NCBI GenBank assembly: GCA_041662445.1
Contig: JBAZSL010000014.1
Coordinates: forward strand, 1-44,084
From: UASB124 sp041662445
Lineage (GTDB): Bacteria > Babelota > Babeliae > Babelales > RVW-14
Direction: 5' to 3'
Length of the DNA: 44,084 bases
Below are positions 31,387 through 39,786 of the stretch, in pieces (position 1 is the stretch's first letter; each line of letters starts with the position of its first letter). The notes beneath the pieces were generated by a model, which saw nothing but the letters and a program-made list of their open reading frames with translations, searched no databases and was not told where the DNA came from. The position numbers were made by a program, and so were the translations under genes.

Positions 31387-31707
31387 TTAGTCGTTTTTTT
31401 CTGCCGCTTTGAGTTTTGCTCTCAATTCAGCATTCTCTTTTTCTGTGCGTGCCGCTTCGTCTTCAGCTCGTCTTCTTTCTGCATTAGCTCTGTCTGCTTC
31501 AGCTGAAGCATTGGATGAGCTAGCTGCAGCGCCAACGGCAACTCCTGTAAGTGCCCCAACTGCGAATCCAGTGGCAAGTCCATCGCCACCGCCATGGTGC
31601 CCACCGTGATGCCCACCGTGGTGTCCGCCATGTCCATGGCCTCCCAGACAAAAGCCAGGTGCCAACAGTGCCCCTAATGCACATGAGATTACGATACTTT
31701 TCTTCAT
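31387..31707 (-). CDS. Small exported His-rich glycine-zipper/coiled-coil protein, paralogue 2
   Basis: 106 residues from the ATG at 31707, preceded by AGGAGG. Signal peptide (MKKSIVISCALGALLAP), a GHGHGGHHGGHHGG stretch likely to bind metal ions, a glycine/alanine zipper (GFAVGALTGVAVGAAA), then a charged coiled coil (RRRAEDEAARTEKENAELRA). Paralogous to 31041 and 31733 by architecture and the GGGD turn. The histidine block is unique to this copy. Confidence 0.82.
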   Translation of the reverse strand: MKKSIVISCALGALLAPGFCLGGHGHGGHHGGHHGGHHGGGDGLATGFAVGALTGVAVGAAASSSNASAEADRANAERRRAEDEAARTEKENAELRAKLKAAEKND

Positions 31708-31732
31708 CGAACGCCTCCTTTTGGTCACAACC

Positions 31733-32155
31733 TTACGGTTTTTTGCGTAAAACAACCATACTTAAACCAATTACCGCAAATAAAAGAATAAGCACAAGAA
31801 TGCCGAGAATAATAAAAGTGTTATTACTCTTATTCGCATTTACCTCGGCAAGTTTTCGCTCAATATCACGGCGCTCTAGCTCTCGCTCAAGTTGCGTGAT
31901 GCGTTGTCGTTCTTGATCTTGTCGGAGCTGTTCAGTTTTTTCCTGGGCACGCGCAGCATCATCTTGAGCGCGTAGCGCTTCTTGTTCTGCCCGTGAAGCT
32001 CTGCCTGAATCGCCACTGCGTGAAGCAGCACCGACAACAAGGCCACCAACCACGCCGCCGGCAAGACCACCGGCAAATGCATCTCCGCCATGCCCGGCAC
32101 CAAGATATGGGCAGGCAAGAAACAGGGTAATGACTACGAAAACTATTCTTTTCAT
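31733..32155 (-). CDS. Exported glycine-zipper/coiled-coil protein with C-terminal TM, paralogue 3
   Basis: 140 residues from the ATG at 32155. Signal peptide, HGGDAFAGGLAGGVVGGLVVGAA zipper, coiled coil rich in Arg/Glu/Gln (about 55-100), and a C-terminal transmembrane helix (FIILGILVLILLFAVIGLSMVVL) with RKKP end. The extra helix separates it from its two paralogues and would anchor it in the membrane. First gene of the cluster on the minus strand, divergent from glyA. Confidence 0.82.
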   Translation of the reverse strand: MKRIVFVVITLFLACPYLGAGHGGDAFAGGLAGGVVGGLVVGAASRSGDSGRASRAEQEALRAQDDAARAQEKTEQLRQDQERQRITQLERELERRDIERKLAEVNANKSNNTFIILGILVLILLFAVIGLSMVVLRKKP

Positions 32156-32295
32156 GAACGAAACCCCTTCGCTTGGAATAAACAAATTACCCAACTAATT
32201 CTTCATGCTAGACTAAAACGGTTTTTTGCTTCAAGGTTTTCCACAACCTACCTACGAACAGATGACATCAAAGATGTTTTTACCCAGGAGATACT

Positions 32296-33582
32296 GTGCA
32301 GAACACTATTTTCACCCTCATAGAAAAAGAAAAGCAGCGACAAGAGTCGACAATTAATCTTATTGCTTCAGAAAACTATGCAAGTACCGATGTTTTACGC
32401 GCAACGGGGTCGGTGCTTACCAATAAATACGCCGAAGGGTATCCAGGACACCGTTACTATGGTGGGTGCAACGTTATTGACGAAATTGAGCTGTATGCCA
32501 TAGCGCAAGGTAAAAAACTCTTTAATGCTGAGCATCTTAATGTTCAGCCACACTCTGGAGCGAGTGCCAATTTTGCCGCTTACTTTGCACTACTCAATCC
32601 TGGGGACACGGTACTTGGTATGAATCTGAGTGCCGGCGGGCATTTGACACATGGGCACAAGATTAATTTTTCAGGCAAAATTTATAATTTTATCCCTTAT
32701 GGCGTTGATCCGGCCACCGAACTTATTGATTACGCAGCAATTGAACACCTTGCGCATGAGCATAAGCCTAAGATGATTGTTGCTGGAACCTCTGCCTACT
32801 CGCGTCTTATTGATTACGAACGTATCGCCCGTATCGCCAAAGAAGTTGGCGCGTTCTTTTTTTATGATATGGCGCATATAGCAGGACTCGTTGCTGCCGG
32901 TGTTATTCCAAGTCCCTTGCCATGGGCAGATATCGTCAGTAGCACAACACATAAAACATTGCGTGGTCCACGCGGGGGCATTATTTGCAGCAAGGCTGCC
33001 TTCGGAACTCGCATTGATAAAGCGGTCATGCCGGGAAGCCAGGGCGGCCCGCTTATGCATGTTATCGCGGCAAAGGGTGTTGCATTTGATGAGGCATTAC
33101 AGCCATCGTTTACTGAATATGCGCATAACATTATCGCCAATGCCTCGGCGATGGCTAAAACATTTAAGGATTTGGGCTATCGCATTGTTTCAGGTGGTAC
33201 TGATACCCATCTGTTCTTGCTTGATTTACGCGCTGCCAAGCATTTAGGGGATATCGTTGGCAAAGAAGCTGAAGAGGTTTTGGGACTGTGTAACATTATT
33301 GTTAATCGCAACGCAATCCCTTTTGACACACTGCCGCCAACAGTAACCAGTGGTATTCGCGTTGGAACTCCAGCAATAACCACACGCGGATGTACCACAG
33401 AAGATGCTGCTCACATAGCAGTATGGATTGATGACGCATTGCGCCATCGAACTGACAGCAAATTTTTAAAAGATATTGCACGAGAAGTTGAAAGAATGTG
33501 CGCTCGTTTGCCTATCTATAACACCCTAAGCACGCAAACTGTTGCAACGAGCACCGCAACCTTGGTAGGTTTGTGCTATTAA
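32296..33582 (+). CDS. glyA: Serine hydroxymethyltransferase
   Basis: 428 residues. NLIASENYAS, TNKYAEGYPGHRYYGG and the PLP-lysine site STTHKTLRGPRGG are all present. It interconverts serine and glycine and makes 5,10-methylene-tetrahydrofolate. The GTG start at 32296 follows CAGGAG. It ends normally. A small membrane gene follows after 27 bp. Confidence 0.97.
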   Translation: MQNTIFTLIEKEKQRQESTINLIASENYASTDVLRATGSVLTNKYAEGYPGHRYYGGCNVIDEIELYAIAQGKKLFNAEHLNVQPHSGASANFAAYFALLNPGDTVLGMNLSAGGHLTHGHKINFSGKIYNFIPYGVDPATELIDYAAIEHLAHEHKPKMIVAGTSAYSRLIDYERIARIAKEVGAFFFYDMAHIAGLVAAGVIPSPLPWADIVSSTTHKTLRGPRGGIICSKAAFGTRIDKAVMPGSQGGPLMHVIAAKGVAFDEALQPSFTEYAHNIIANASAMAKTFKDLGYRIVSGGTDTHLFLLDLRAAKHLGDIVGKEAEEVLGLCNIIVNRNAIPFDTLPPTVTSGIRVGTPAITTRGCTTEDAAHIAVWIDDALRHRTDSKFLKDIAREVERMCARLPIYNTLSTQTVATSTATLVGLCY

Positions 33583-33609
33583 TTGTAAAAAAAGGAGAAA
33601 GGAGTTCTG

Positions 33610-33837
33610 ATGGACGGTCAAAACATGCCCAATATGAGAGTAGTCAAAGGCATTCTCGCCACATCGCTCGGCGTTATTTTCATGTTGTATGCGTACAAAA
33701 TGATTATACACGTCATTCTATTTACCACCGGAGCGTTGCTTGTTTATTACGGCCTGCTCATGCTCAACATTCCGGTCGTCACCAAGGTGCTTCATAACGT
33801 GAAGAGTTTTTTTGTGAAGTGCTGTCCAAAGGATTAA
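33610..33837 (+). CDS. Small two-TM membrane protein downstream of glyA
   Basis: 75 residues, with a strong site (AAAGGAG) before the ATG. Two hydrophobic helices (VVKGILATSLGVIFMLYAY and VILFTTGALLVYYGLLML) and a basic, cysteine-containing tail FFVKCCPKD. Its last 35 coding bases plus stop are part of a 37-bp sequence repeated at 34978-35014. No family recognised. Likely in an operon with glyA. Confidence 0.7.
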   Translation: MDGQNMPNMRVVKGILATSLGVIFMLYAYKMIIHVILFTTGALLVYYGLLMLNIPVVTKVLHNVKSFFVKCCPKD

Positions 33838-33838
33838 G
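33802..33838 (+). repeat. 37-bp direct repeat, left copy (3' end of the 33610 gene)
   Basis: The sequence beginning aagagtttttttgtgaag and ending tccaaaggattaag is exactly repeated at 34978-35014, at an offset of 1176 bp. The left copy overlaps the last codons and the stop of the 33610-33837 gene, which suits an integration site at a gene's 3' end. Confidence 0.9.
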
Positions 33839-34100
33839 GGCTTGGGGGACAAACAAAGAGCTTTGTCTCTCTATCTTTTCACACCAAACGTGTGCCACAT
33901 AGCAGATACGAATATCCGTTAATAAAAGATCAACACCCGTTCGTGGTGCTTGCGCGCCATAGCCTTGCCTGCCCGACGGAGCTTTGGCGTAGGCGGGGCG
34001 GAGTTGGGGCGACGGCGGGAGTATTTTGTGAGCACAAAATGCGAGCAATATGCACGAACACCGATGTTTTAAGACAAAAATAATTTCCGCACAGGCTCTA
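33839..34100. repeat. Repeat element related to 26262-26455, with GC-rich core
   Basis: The right end TAATTTCCGCACAGGCTCTA (34081-34100) matches the right end at 26436-26455. The left end is only partly preserved (tacgaatat near 33907). The GC-rich core 33938-34022 matches the block at 832-972. Paired segments ttcgtggtgc and gcacgaac flank the core. Confidence 0.55.
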
Positions 34101-34259
34101 GGCTCTGTTGACTTTTAGGACAACAAGGTCATTCCCTCGAAAGAGGGAACCCAGAAAAACATATGGTTTCGCTATCAAACTTTTATTATCGCAAGCTAAA
34201 ACGAAAGCCCTGGATCCCCGCGCGGAGGCGGGGACGACGTAAAAAATCAACGGAACCTA
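34100..34259. repeat. 160-bp inverted-repeat element (MITE-like)
   Basis: The left end AGGCTCTGTTGACTTTT and right end AAAAATCAACGGAACCT are inverted copies with few mismatches. The interior has hairpins (ccctcgaaagaggg, ccccgcgcggaggcgggg) of the 'gtcattcc/ggatccccgc' type common in host-associated bacteria. No open frame. It abuts the preceding element at 34100. Confidence 0.65.
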
Positions 34260-34293
34260 AGAAAAAAACATTTACGCATTATTGCATGTGTCA

Positions 34294-34650
34294 TTAATGC
34301 TTGAGCTTGATAATTCGTATGGCAGTGTCGGTTACTACGGTGAAATTGTGCAACAATTGCTCTGAATGTTGTTGAATGAGCAATTTTAGTGCGGCTACTT
34401 TGTAGTGCAAGGTTTCATGCATTATTCGAATAAGAACAATGCCATAGTGTTTTTTGCCTGTTCTGAATATCATATCTCCAAAATCTTTGTCGCACGTAAT
34501 AAGAATTCGATTGTCGATGTATGCTTTCTGTAAAACATCATTGTCAGTAGCACCCTGCATGATTGATCCAACAAATAAAGCGTCGTGATTTTGTGAGCAA
34601 AGCCAATGGGCAACGCCTTGCCCAACACATTCGTCAACAAGAAATTTCAT
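34294..34650 (-). CDS. DUF5615 PIN-like toxin
   Basis: 118 residues, a full DUF5615 (Mut7-C/PIN-like) domain: MKFLVDECVG start with the first acidic pair, ATDNDVLQKA, then ITCDKDFGDM with the acidic cluster expected of a metal-dependent RNase. All key acidic residues seem present. It follows the DUF433 gene after 7 bp. This pairing is a recognised VapBC-like toxin-antitoxin arrangement. It lies inside the segment bounded by the 37-bp direct repeats. Confidence 0.88.
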   Translation of the reverse strand: MKFLVDECVGQGVAHWLCSQNHDALFVGSIMQGATDNDVLQKAYIDNRILITCDKDFGDMIFRTGKKHYGIVLIRIMHETLHYKVAALKLLIQQHSEQLLHNFTVVTDTAIRIIKLKH

Positions 34651-34657
34651 AGTATGC

Positions 34658-34897
34658 CTATAGTGTTGCAGGAATAAACGAAGTGTTTTCTAAAGTCTCT
34701 GTTGCAAAAATAAGGCATGCCGAAATATCATCTCGCTTAAGCGAAGGATGTTCCTGCAGTATTTCCTCTGTTGTAAGTCCTTCAGCAAGCAGTTTTAATA
34801 TCTGTTGCACAGTAAGCCGCGTTCCACGAATAATTGGCTTTCCCATCATTATTTTTGGATCGATGGCAATCCGCTCAAGTAATTTTTCGTTATTCAT
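34658..34897 (-). CDS. DUF433 antitoxin
   Basis: 79 residues with the family signature RIAIDPKIMMGKPIIRGTRL at the start, followed by a winged-helix-like part (VQQILKLLAEGLTTEEILQEHPSL). It is the usual partner of DUF5615 proteins and probably represses the pair's promoter. The toxin gene starts 7 bp downstream. Confidence 0.9.
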   Translation of the reverse strand: MNNEKLLERIAIDPKIMMGKPIIRGTRLTVQQILKLLAEGLTTEEILQEHPSLKRDDISACLIFATETLENTSFIPATL

Positions 34898-34977
34898 AAA
34901 AAACTCCTTTATTCTAAAAAATGTTCAGCTGACGCTTTATCATCAGATTATACTGATTAAATTTTTACTGAAAAACA

Positions 34978-35014
34978 AAGAGTTTTTTTGTGAAGTGCTG
35001 TCCAAAGGATTAAG
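34978..35014 (+). repeat. 37-bp direct repeat, right copy
   Basis: Exact copy of 33802-33838. The bases on either side do not match those of the left copy, so the repeat has sharp borders. It lies between the antitoxin promoter region and the RING gene array. Confidence 0.9.
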
Positions 35015-35072
35015 CCACGACGTATCGAGCACTAACGCAACCTACGTTATGTCAAATCTAATTCGCAGCCGG

Positions 35073-35993
35073 TTATAGCAACTGGCATGCTTGAAATTGC
35101 GGTATTCGGTAAATTGACTGAACGTGAGCTCTGCAAAGGGGACAGCTGTCTTTCGCCTGCCCAACAAGCCACGATCTAAGACATCCATGGCAAAATGCAT
35201 GGCCACAATTTAACGCATGAGATTTACCATGATCGTAACAAACTGAACATTGGTCAGATGAATCATTTATAGCCACCGCAGGTGCTCTATTATCCGCCAA
35301 CATCGCCTGAAAAACATTTTGCGCTTGTGGCGCTTCTGGCGCTTCTAGCCAATCATCTAGCCAATCAGCAAGCATGTCGGGATCCGAAAGCGTAACAAGT
35401 TTCAAGATACTCACGAGTCTGTGCAGCATCATAAACGCCGCCCAAATTTTTAGCCGAGCAGAATTTTTTGGCGCTGCATAAATACGCTGCAGATATCGTG
35501 CAATATCCGCCAGGAAAACGACTTCGCCGCCAGAGAGAATTAAACGGGTTCGCGCAAGCGCTCCCAGCATTTCGATGGCTGGTAATACAAAGCGTCGGAA
35601 CTTTTCATATTCATGGCCATCTATTATCGGTTCCGGACTTGTTTGCGCTGCATGTGGTTGAGCGTTCTTGAGGCATGCATGCAAATTCTTTGCGATTTGA
35701 AATGAATCGTAGCATACGAATACAGGATCGCTGACGATTATTGCATTGTATAGACGTTTGCACGCACAGATATCGTTAATCAACCTTACTGCGTGTATCA
35801 GCGCTCGCTTTACATGCGCACTTCGTGAAGTATCATTCCGCAGCTCGTATTCTGAATATGCGGCATAACCACGCAACAATGCGGTTACCAGTTCGATATT
35901 ATCTTTGGTGGTTGCGGCAAGTTGTGGCGGGGTTGTGGTGGAGAGGCCGAGGCTTATGAAGACAATCGCTGTAACTTTTTGAATGCTGAACAT
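35073..35993 (-). CDS. Exported RING-finger protein of the six-gene paralogous array (member 6)
   Basis: 306 residues from the ATG at 35993, which places the signal peptide (TAIVFISLGLSTT) at the N-terminus; an in-frame extension to 36056 would overlap the upstream gene. The family N-terminal domain follows: PPQLAATTKDNIELVTALLRG, then AYSEYELRNDTSRSAHVKRA. A helical middle contains LPAIEMLGALARTRLI. The C-terminus is a C3HC4 RING with spacing C-x2-C-x10-C-x-H-x2-C-x2-C-x12-C-x2-C. A possible E2-binding ubiquitin-ligase domain on an exported protein points to action in a host (inference). Last gene of the array. Confidence 0.88.
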   Translation of the reverse strand: MFSIQKVTAIVFISLGLSTTTPPQLAATTKDNIELVTALLRGYAAYSEYELRNDTSRSAHVKRALIHAVRLINDICACKRLYNAIIVSDPVFVCYDSFQIAKNLHACLKNAQPHAAQTSPEPIIDGHEYEKFRRFVLPAIEMLGALARTRLILSGGEVVFLADIARYLQRIYAAPKNSARLKIWAAFMMLHRLVSILKLVTLSDPDMLADWLDDWLEAPEAPQAQNVFQAMLADNRAPAVAINDSSDQCSVCYDHGKSHALNCGHAFCHGCLRSWLVGQAKDSCPLCRAHVQSIYRIPQFQACQLL

Positions 35994-36010
35994 ATAAAAA
36001 ACTTTCAGAA

Positions 36011-36823
36011 TTAGACTGCAGTAGCAAAATCGATGCCAACTCGACAGTTTGGACATGTCGGGCGATTTCCGAACCCTCTCTTGACTAAATGGGATCCCAA
36101 AAGACGGCCATAACAGTTAGCGCAGAGGAAATGGCCACAGCCTAGAACACACGGATGATCATAGCTTTCCAGGCAAATTGCGCATCGATCACCAGGAAAT
36201 AACTTAATTGATGCTAACTTACCCATTGTGCTAACAAAGCGAATTATGTATAACGCCAGCAGACAGGCAACAACTTTTCGAGCGGCCGAATTCTCCGGCG
36301 CTCCGAAATAAATTTGGACACAACGGGACATATCAACAGCCAGAGATGCACATGGTCCGCTGCGCCAAGGGAGATGCCTAGCGATATCATTTGTTCGGCA
36401 AAGAGCCCCCAGCATTTCGATGGCAGGCAATGCAAATCTTCTTAAAGTTTCGCGCTCGTTATTACTTATTGTTGTTTCATTCGTGGTGCCAGCTCTTTTC
36501 TGGTCCGTTTGCTTGATGGTGGACATCGAAATGCGCACGTATTTTGCTATTTTAATGACATCATATAAAGAGATTATACCGGCAGAACACGCACAGACAT
36601 CATTAATCAACCTCACTGCATGTATCAGCACACGCTTTACATGCGCACTTCGTGAGGTATCATTCCGCAGCTCGTATTCTGAATATGCGGCATAACCACG
36701 CAAAAGCGCCGTTACCAATTCGATGTTGTCTTTGGTGCGTGCGGCAAGTTGTGGCGGGGTTGTGGTGGATAAGCTGATGCTTAAGCAGAAAACCGTTATT
36801 AATTTTTTAAGTGCATGCTTCAT
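36011..36823 (-). CDS. Exported RING-finger protein of the paralogous array (member 5)
   Basis: 270 residues. Signal peptide (MKHALKKLITVFCLSISLS) nearly identical to that of the coiled-coil paralogue at 37981. The shared N-terminal domain (DNIELVTALLRGYAAYSEYE) is followed by the LPAIEMLGAL helix and a SMGKLASIKLFPG linker. The RING finger begins CAICLESYDHPC and ends CPNC, with a longer loop between the third and fourth ligand pairs than in the other members. All C3HC4 ligands are present. It lies 17 bp before the next gene. Confidence 0.9.
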   Translation of the reverse strand: MKHALKKLITVFCLSISLSTTTPPQLAARTKDNIELVTALLRGYAAYSEYELRNDTSRSAHVKRVLIHAVRLINDVCACSAGIISLYDVIKIAKYVRISMSTIKQTDQKRAGTTNETTISNNERETLRRFALPAIEMLGALCRTNDIARHLPWRSGPCASLAVDMSRCVQIYFGAPENSAARKVVACLLALYIIRFVSTMGKLASIKLFPGDRCAICLESYDHPCVLGCGHFLCANCYGRLLGSHLVKRGFGNRPTCPNCRVGIDFATAV

Positions 36824-36833
36824 GGTAAATCTT

Positions 36834-37928
36834 TCAGCGGTCTATTTGGTACAGTCGACAATCGGTATGAACGTGACATTGTGGACACATGTCCTTAGAA
36901 GCCTCAAGCCATCTGACGATGCAATTAAGGCAAAAAGCATGCCCGCAACTGCGTAATGCATACGGTTGCTGGTATTGTTCATGACAAATCTTACAGGTGT
37001 TATCTTCATCCCTTTGGATATTTGCAGGAGGCAGATCGCCTTGACGAGCGGGATCTTGAAGCTCCAACAACGCAGTTGCCAAATTTTGCCTATGCTGTTC
37101 TTGCCGCACATGCTCAACTTGTTGCTGTTGGTCCAAGAGCTGTCGTTGCCCTTCTACTAGAGCCGCAACACGCACGTCAACTGCTTGTTGCGCTGCCACT
37201 CGTTGTAATCGTTCTCGCTCACGGTGTGCTGCTTCATCAACAAGCCGGTTGGTCTTAACCAGCAGCTCAACCACACATGCCACCAAAAGGCCGCCGATAA
37301 TTTTTCGCTGCGTCGAATTATTTGCTGCTTCAAAATAGAGTTCGCCAAGACGCGCCATGCTGACACCCATGCTGGCAATTTTGTTGCTACCGACAGGCAT
37401 TTGTCGACTGAAATATTTGGTTCGTGCAAGAGCACAGATCATTTCAACCGTAGGTAATATAAATCGTCGTAAATTTTCATATTCGCCAACGTCGGAGATT
37501 AGCAATTCTGCATTTGCAGCTAATGCAGACGGATGGCCCTGCCCTACCTGCTTTTTACATGCACGTAGCTCGTTGATCACTTTGACGGCATCGTAAATAC
37601 CCCAACCAAGAAGGTGGTGCCACACTGTTGTTCCGGTAACTGCTTCTTTACATGCGGGCCAGTTGACTGTCTTATGCAACATTGTGTTATCGGTCAAGAG
37701 CACATTGAGTAATCGTATGGCGTGTATAACAGCTTTTTTGATATGTGCACTACATGACGGGTCGTTACGCAGGTCGTACTCAAGTATGCCACAAGGGAGG
37801 AGTGCTATGGCTGTTACAAATTCAATCTTGTCCATATTGTCTATTGCTGGGGCCGCGATGATGGGATGAGCTGTGGTGAAGAGGCCAAGGCTCAGGTAGA
37901 AAATAAGGGCGATTTTTTTAAAAGACAT
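36834..37928 (-). CDS. Exported RING-finger protein with coiled coil (member 4)
   Basis: 364 residues from the ATG at 37928 (an ATG at 37940 adds four). Signal peptide MSFKKIALIFYLSLGLFTT, then a diverged family domain (NMDKIEFVTAIALLPCGILE, YDLRNDPSCSAHIKKA). A middle with ILPTVEMICALARTKYFS is followed by a Gln/Arg-rich coiled coil (about 240-300; REQ/QQQ runs). A C3HC4 RING at the end starts CKICHEQYQQP. It is the only member with both coiled coil and RING, joining the two C-terminal types of the family. Confidence 0.9.
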   Translation of the reverse strand: MSFKKIALIFYLSLGLFTTAHPIIAAPAIDNMDKIEFVTAIALLPCGILEYDLRNDPSCSAHIKKAVIHAIRLLNVLLTDNTMLHKTVNWPACKEAVTGTTVWHHLLGWGIYDAVKVINELRACKKQVGQGHPSALAANAELLISDVGEYENLRRFILPTVEMICALARTKYFSRQMPVGSNKIASMGVSMARLGELYFEAANNSTQRKIIGGLLVACVVELLVKTNRLVDEAAHRERERLQRVAAQQAVDVRVAALVEGQRQLLDQQQQVEHVRQEQHRQNLATALLELQDPARQGDLPPANIQRDEDNTCKICHEQYQQPYALRSCGHAFCLNCIVRWLEASKDMCPQCHVHTDCRLYQIDR

Positions 37929-37980
37929 TACATGTTCCATGATTTTAATTTCTTGCTTCTTCCGTGCCTACGGCTACCCG

Positions 37981-38940
37981 TTAGCCTATAGGAGCCCCAG
38001 GAACTTGATTGAGTTGTTGTTGTAACTGATTGAGTTGATCCAGCGCAAATTGGTGTTGCTCCGCTAATTGTATGTGCTGCTCCCGTAATTGTACCTGTTG
38101 CTGCAGTAACTGGTTCCGTTCGTTGAGCAACTGAAGATTGTGTTCGAGTACCTGTATATCGCCTTGTTGTAATTGTTGGTGTCGTTGAAGCAGTTCTTGG
38201 TGTTGGCTACGCGACTGCTCAAGCAACCTATCCCCATCAATCTGAAGCTGCCAGTAGCTTTGTCGTAGATTGTTATACGCTTTTTCTTGTGCCACCACTC
38301 CTGTATAGAAAACTGAAACTAGTTTCACTATCAGCCCTATTCCAGCAAGTATAAAGAGTGTGCCCCAGAGCTTTTCTAGTTTTGATCCTTTGGGTGCGGC
38401 AAAAACAAGTTGTTCATAACGGGCGTACGATAAAAATATATCGCCAAAATCATGTACATCGACATTTTCTGAAATGAGATTGGTTCGTATAAGCGCCCCC
38501 AGTGTTTCAGCGGCAGGAAGTAAAAAGCCGCAGACTACTTTTAGATCTTTGTCCTTTTGTGTTTTGGGTTGAGACATATCTTGATCTGGTGGAACGATTT
38601 TTTGATCTGTTGTGAACACGCTATACAAACTTTTTATGATACTGCATGTGTCAAACAGAAGTAATGGAGCAGTATTGGCAATTGAAATACAGCGATCAAT
38701 TTTGAGCGCACAGAGATCGTTAGTAACCCTTACCGCATGTATCAGTGCACGCTTTACATGTGCACTTCGTGAAGTATCATTGCGCAGCTCGTATTCTGAA
38801 TATGCGGCATAACCACGCAACAATGCGGTTACCAGTTCGATATTATCTTTGGTGGTTGCGGCAAGTTGTGGCGGGGTTGTGGTGGAGAGGCCGAGGCTCA
38901 AGCAAAAAACCGTTATCAATTTTTTAAGTGCATTCTTCAT
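37981..38940 (-). CDS. Exported coiled-coil protein of the paralogous array, no RING (member 3)
   Basis: 319 residues from the ATG at 38940; longer frames would start inside the upstream gene. It has the same signal peptide and family domain as the RING members (PPQLAATTKDNIELVTALLR, AYSEYELRNDTSRSAHVKRA). A TM-like helix (LWGTLFILAGIGLIVKLVS) is followed by a glutamine-rich coiled coil (about 225-315) ending NQVPGAPIG. No zinc ligands. Its DNA is closely similar to the 39787 gene over both ends. It could oligomerise with, or scaffold, the RING members through the coiled coil (inference). Confidence 0.88.
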   Translation of the reverse strand: MKNALKKLITVFCLSLGLSTTTPPQLAATTKDNIELVTALLRGYAAYSEYELRNDTSRSAHVKRALIHAVRVTNDLCALKIDRCISIANTAPLLLFDTCSIIKSLYSVFTTDQKIVPPDQDMSQPKTQKDKDLKVVCGFLLPAAETLGALIRTNLISENVDVHDFGDIFLSYARYEQLVFAAPKGSKLEKLWGTLFILAGIGLIVKLVSVFYTGVVAQEKAYNNLRQSYWQLQIDGDRLLEQSRSQHQELLQRHQQLQQGDIQVLEHNLQLLNERNQLLQQQVQLREQHIQLAEQHQFALDQLNQLQQQLNQVPGAPIG

Positions 38941-38957
38941 ATAAACCATTTTAGCTC

Positions 38958-39734
38958 TTAGGTTGTGACAAATGAATTGAATGGGGCTCGGCAGTTTGGA
39001 CAAAGAGGTTTGGAATTCACAGAGTTTTTCATTAATTCTTTTAAACAATCAAAACAAAAAACATGCCCACATGGAAGCGCTTGTGGATTCGTAACGTTAC
39101 CAATACAGATTGTGCACGTCCCATCTGTGTGTAGTGTATGTGTGGTTTTTATGAGATAAATAAACCAAATGGCATGTGCAACCAGAAGCCTCATGATAAT
39201 TTTTTGTGTTGCTAAATTTTTTGTTTCCAACAAATAGAGTCGTGTAAGACGGGATAAGCTAATACCAAAGCTAGCTAACACCCTGCCACCCAATGGAAGA
39301 TGCGCAACAATGTTTTTTGTTCGAGCAACGGCACCAAGCATCTCGATAGCTGGCAATATACATCTTATCAATATCTCATTTTTTTCTATTGTTGCTTTCT
39401 TGCTGGGTGCGTGATTCTGTGACTTTGTGGTTACAAATGCGTATAAATTTTTTGCAATTTTAATCGCATCATAGATAACCCAAAGGCCTTCGGGGGTATC
39501 TGTTGAAGAAGTAAAATCATTAAGCATCCGCACAGTATGAATAGCTGCTTTTGCTAGGTAGGCACTGCGTGAATCATCATTGCGTAAGTCGTATTCAAGA
39601 ATGCCACATGGTAACCGCAAAAGCGCCGTTACCAATTCGATATTATCTTGGGTACCTGCAGCAAGTTGTGGCGGGGTTGCGGTGGAGAGGCCAAGGCTCA
39701 GGTAGCAAATAAGGGCGATTTTTTTAAGCGACAT
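38958..39734 (-). CDS. Exported RING-finger protein of the paralogous array (member 2)
   Basis: 258 residues from the ATG at 39734 (39746 possible). Signal peptide MSLKKIALICYLSLGLST, family domain (PPQLAAGTQDNIELVTALLR, then YDLRNDDSRSAYLAKA), ILPAIEMLGAVARTKNIVAH, and a C3HC4 RING (CTICIGNVTNPQALPCGH ... CPNC). Its start region and the 52 bp before it are nearly the same as those of the 36834 gene. The pair 39787 plus 38958 is thus a duplicate of 37981 plus 36834. Confidence 0.9.
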   Translation of the reverse strand: MSLKKIALICYLSLGLSTATPPQLAAGTQDNIELVTALLRLPCGILEYDLRNDDSRSAYLAKAAIHTVRMLNDFTSSTDTPEGLWVIYDAIKIAKNLYAFVTTKSQNHAPSKKATIEKNEILIRCILPAIEMLGAVARTKNIVAHLPLGGRVLASFGISLSRLTRLYLLETKNLATQKIIMRLLVAHAIWFIYLIKTTHTLHTDGTCTICIGNVTNPQALPCGHVFCFDCLKELMKNSVNSKPLCPNCRAPFNSFVTT

Positions 39735-39786
39735 TGCATGTTCCATGATTTTAATTTCTTGCTTCTTCCGTGCCTGCAGCTACCCG

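Noticed and set aside
31590..31640. Short tandem repeat resembling a CRISPR or minisatellite
   Set aside because: The period of about 12 bp is the coding sequence of a His-Gly repeat in the 31387 gene; there are no spacers or cas genes. No CRISPR array was seen in the window.
37157..37435. Alternative frames inside the RING array with Cys or Leu richness
   Set aside because: They are out-of-frame readings of the paralogous genes, with no signal peptide or start site.
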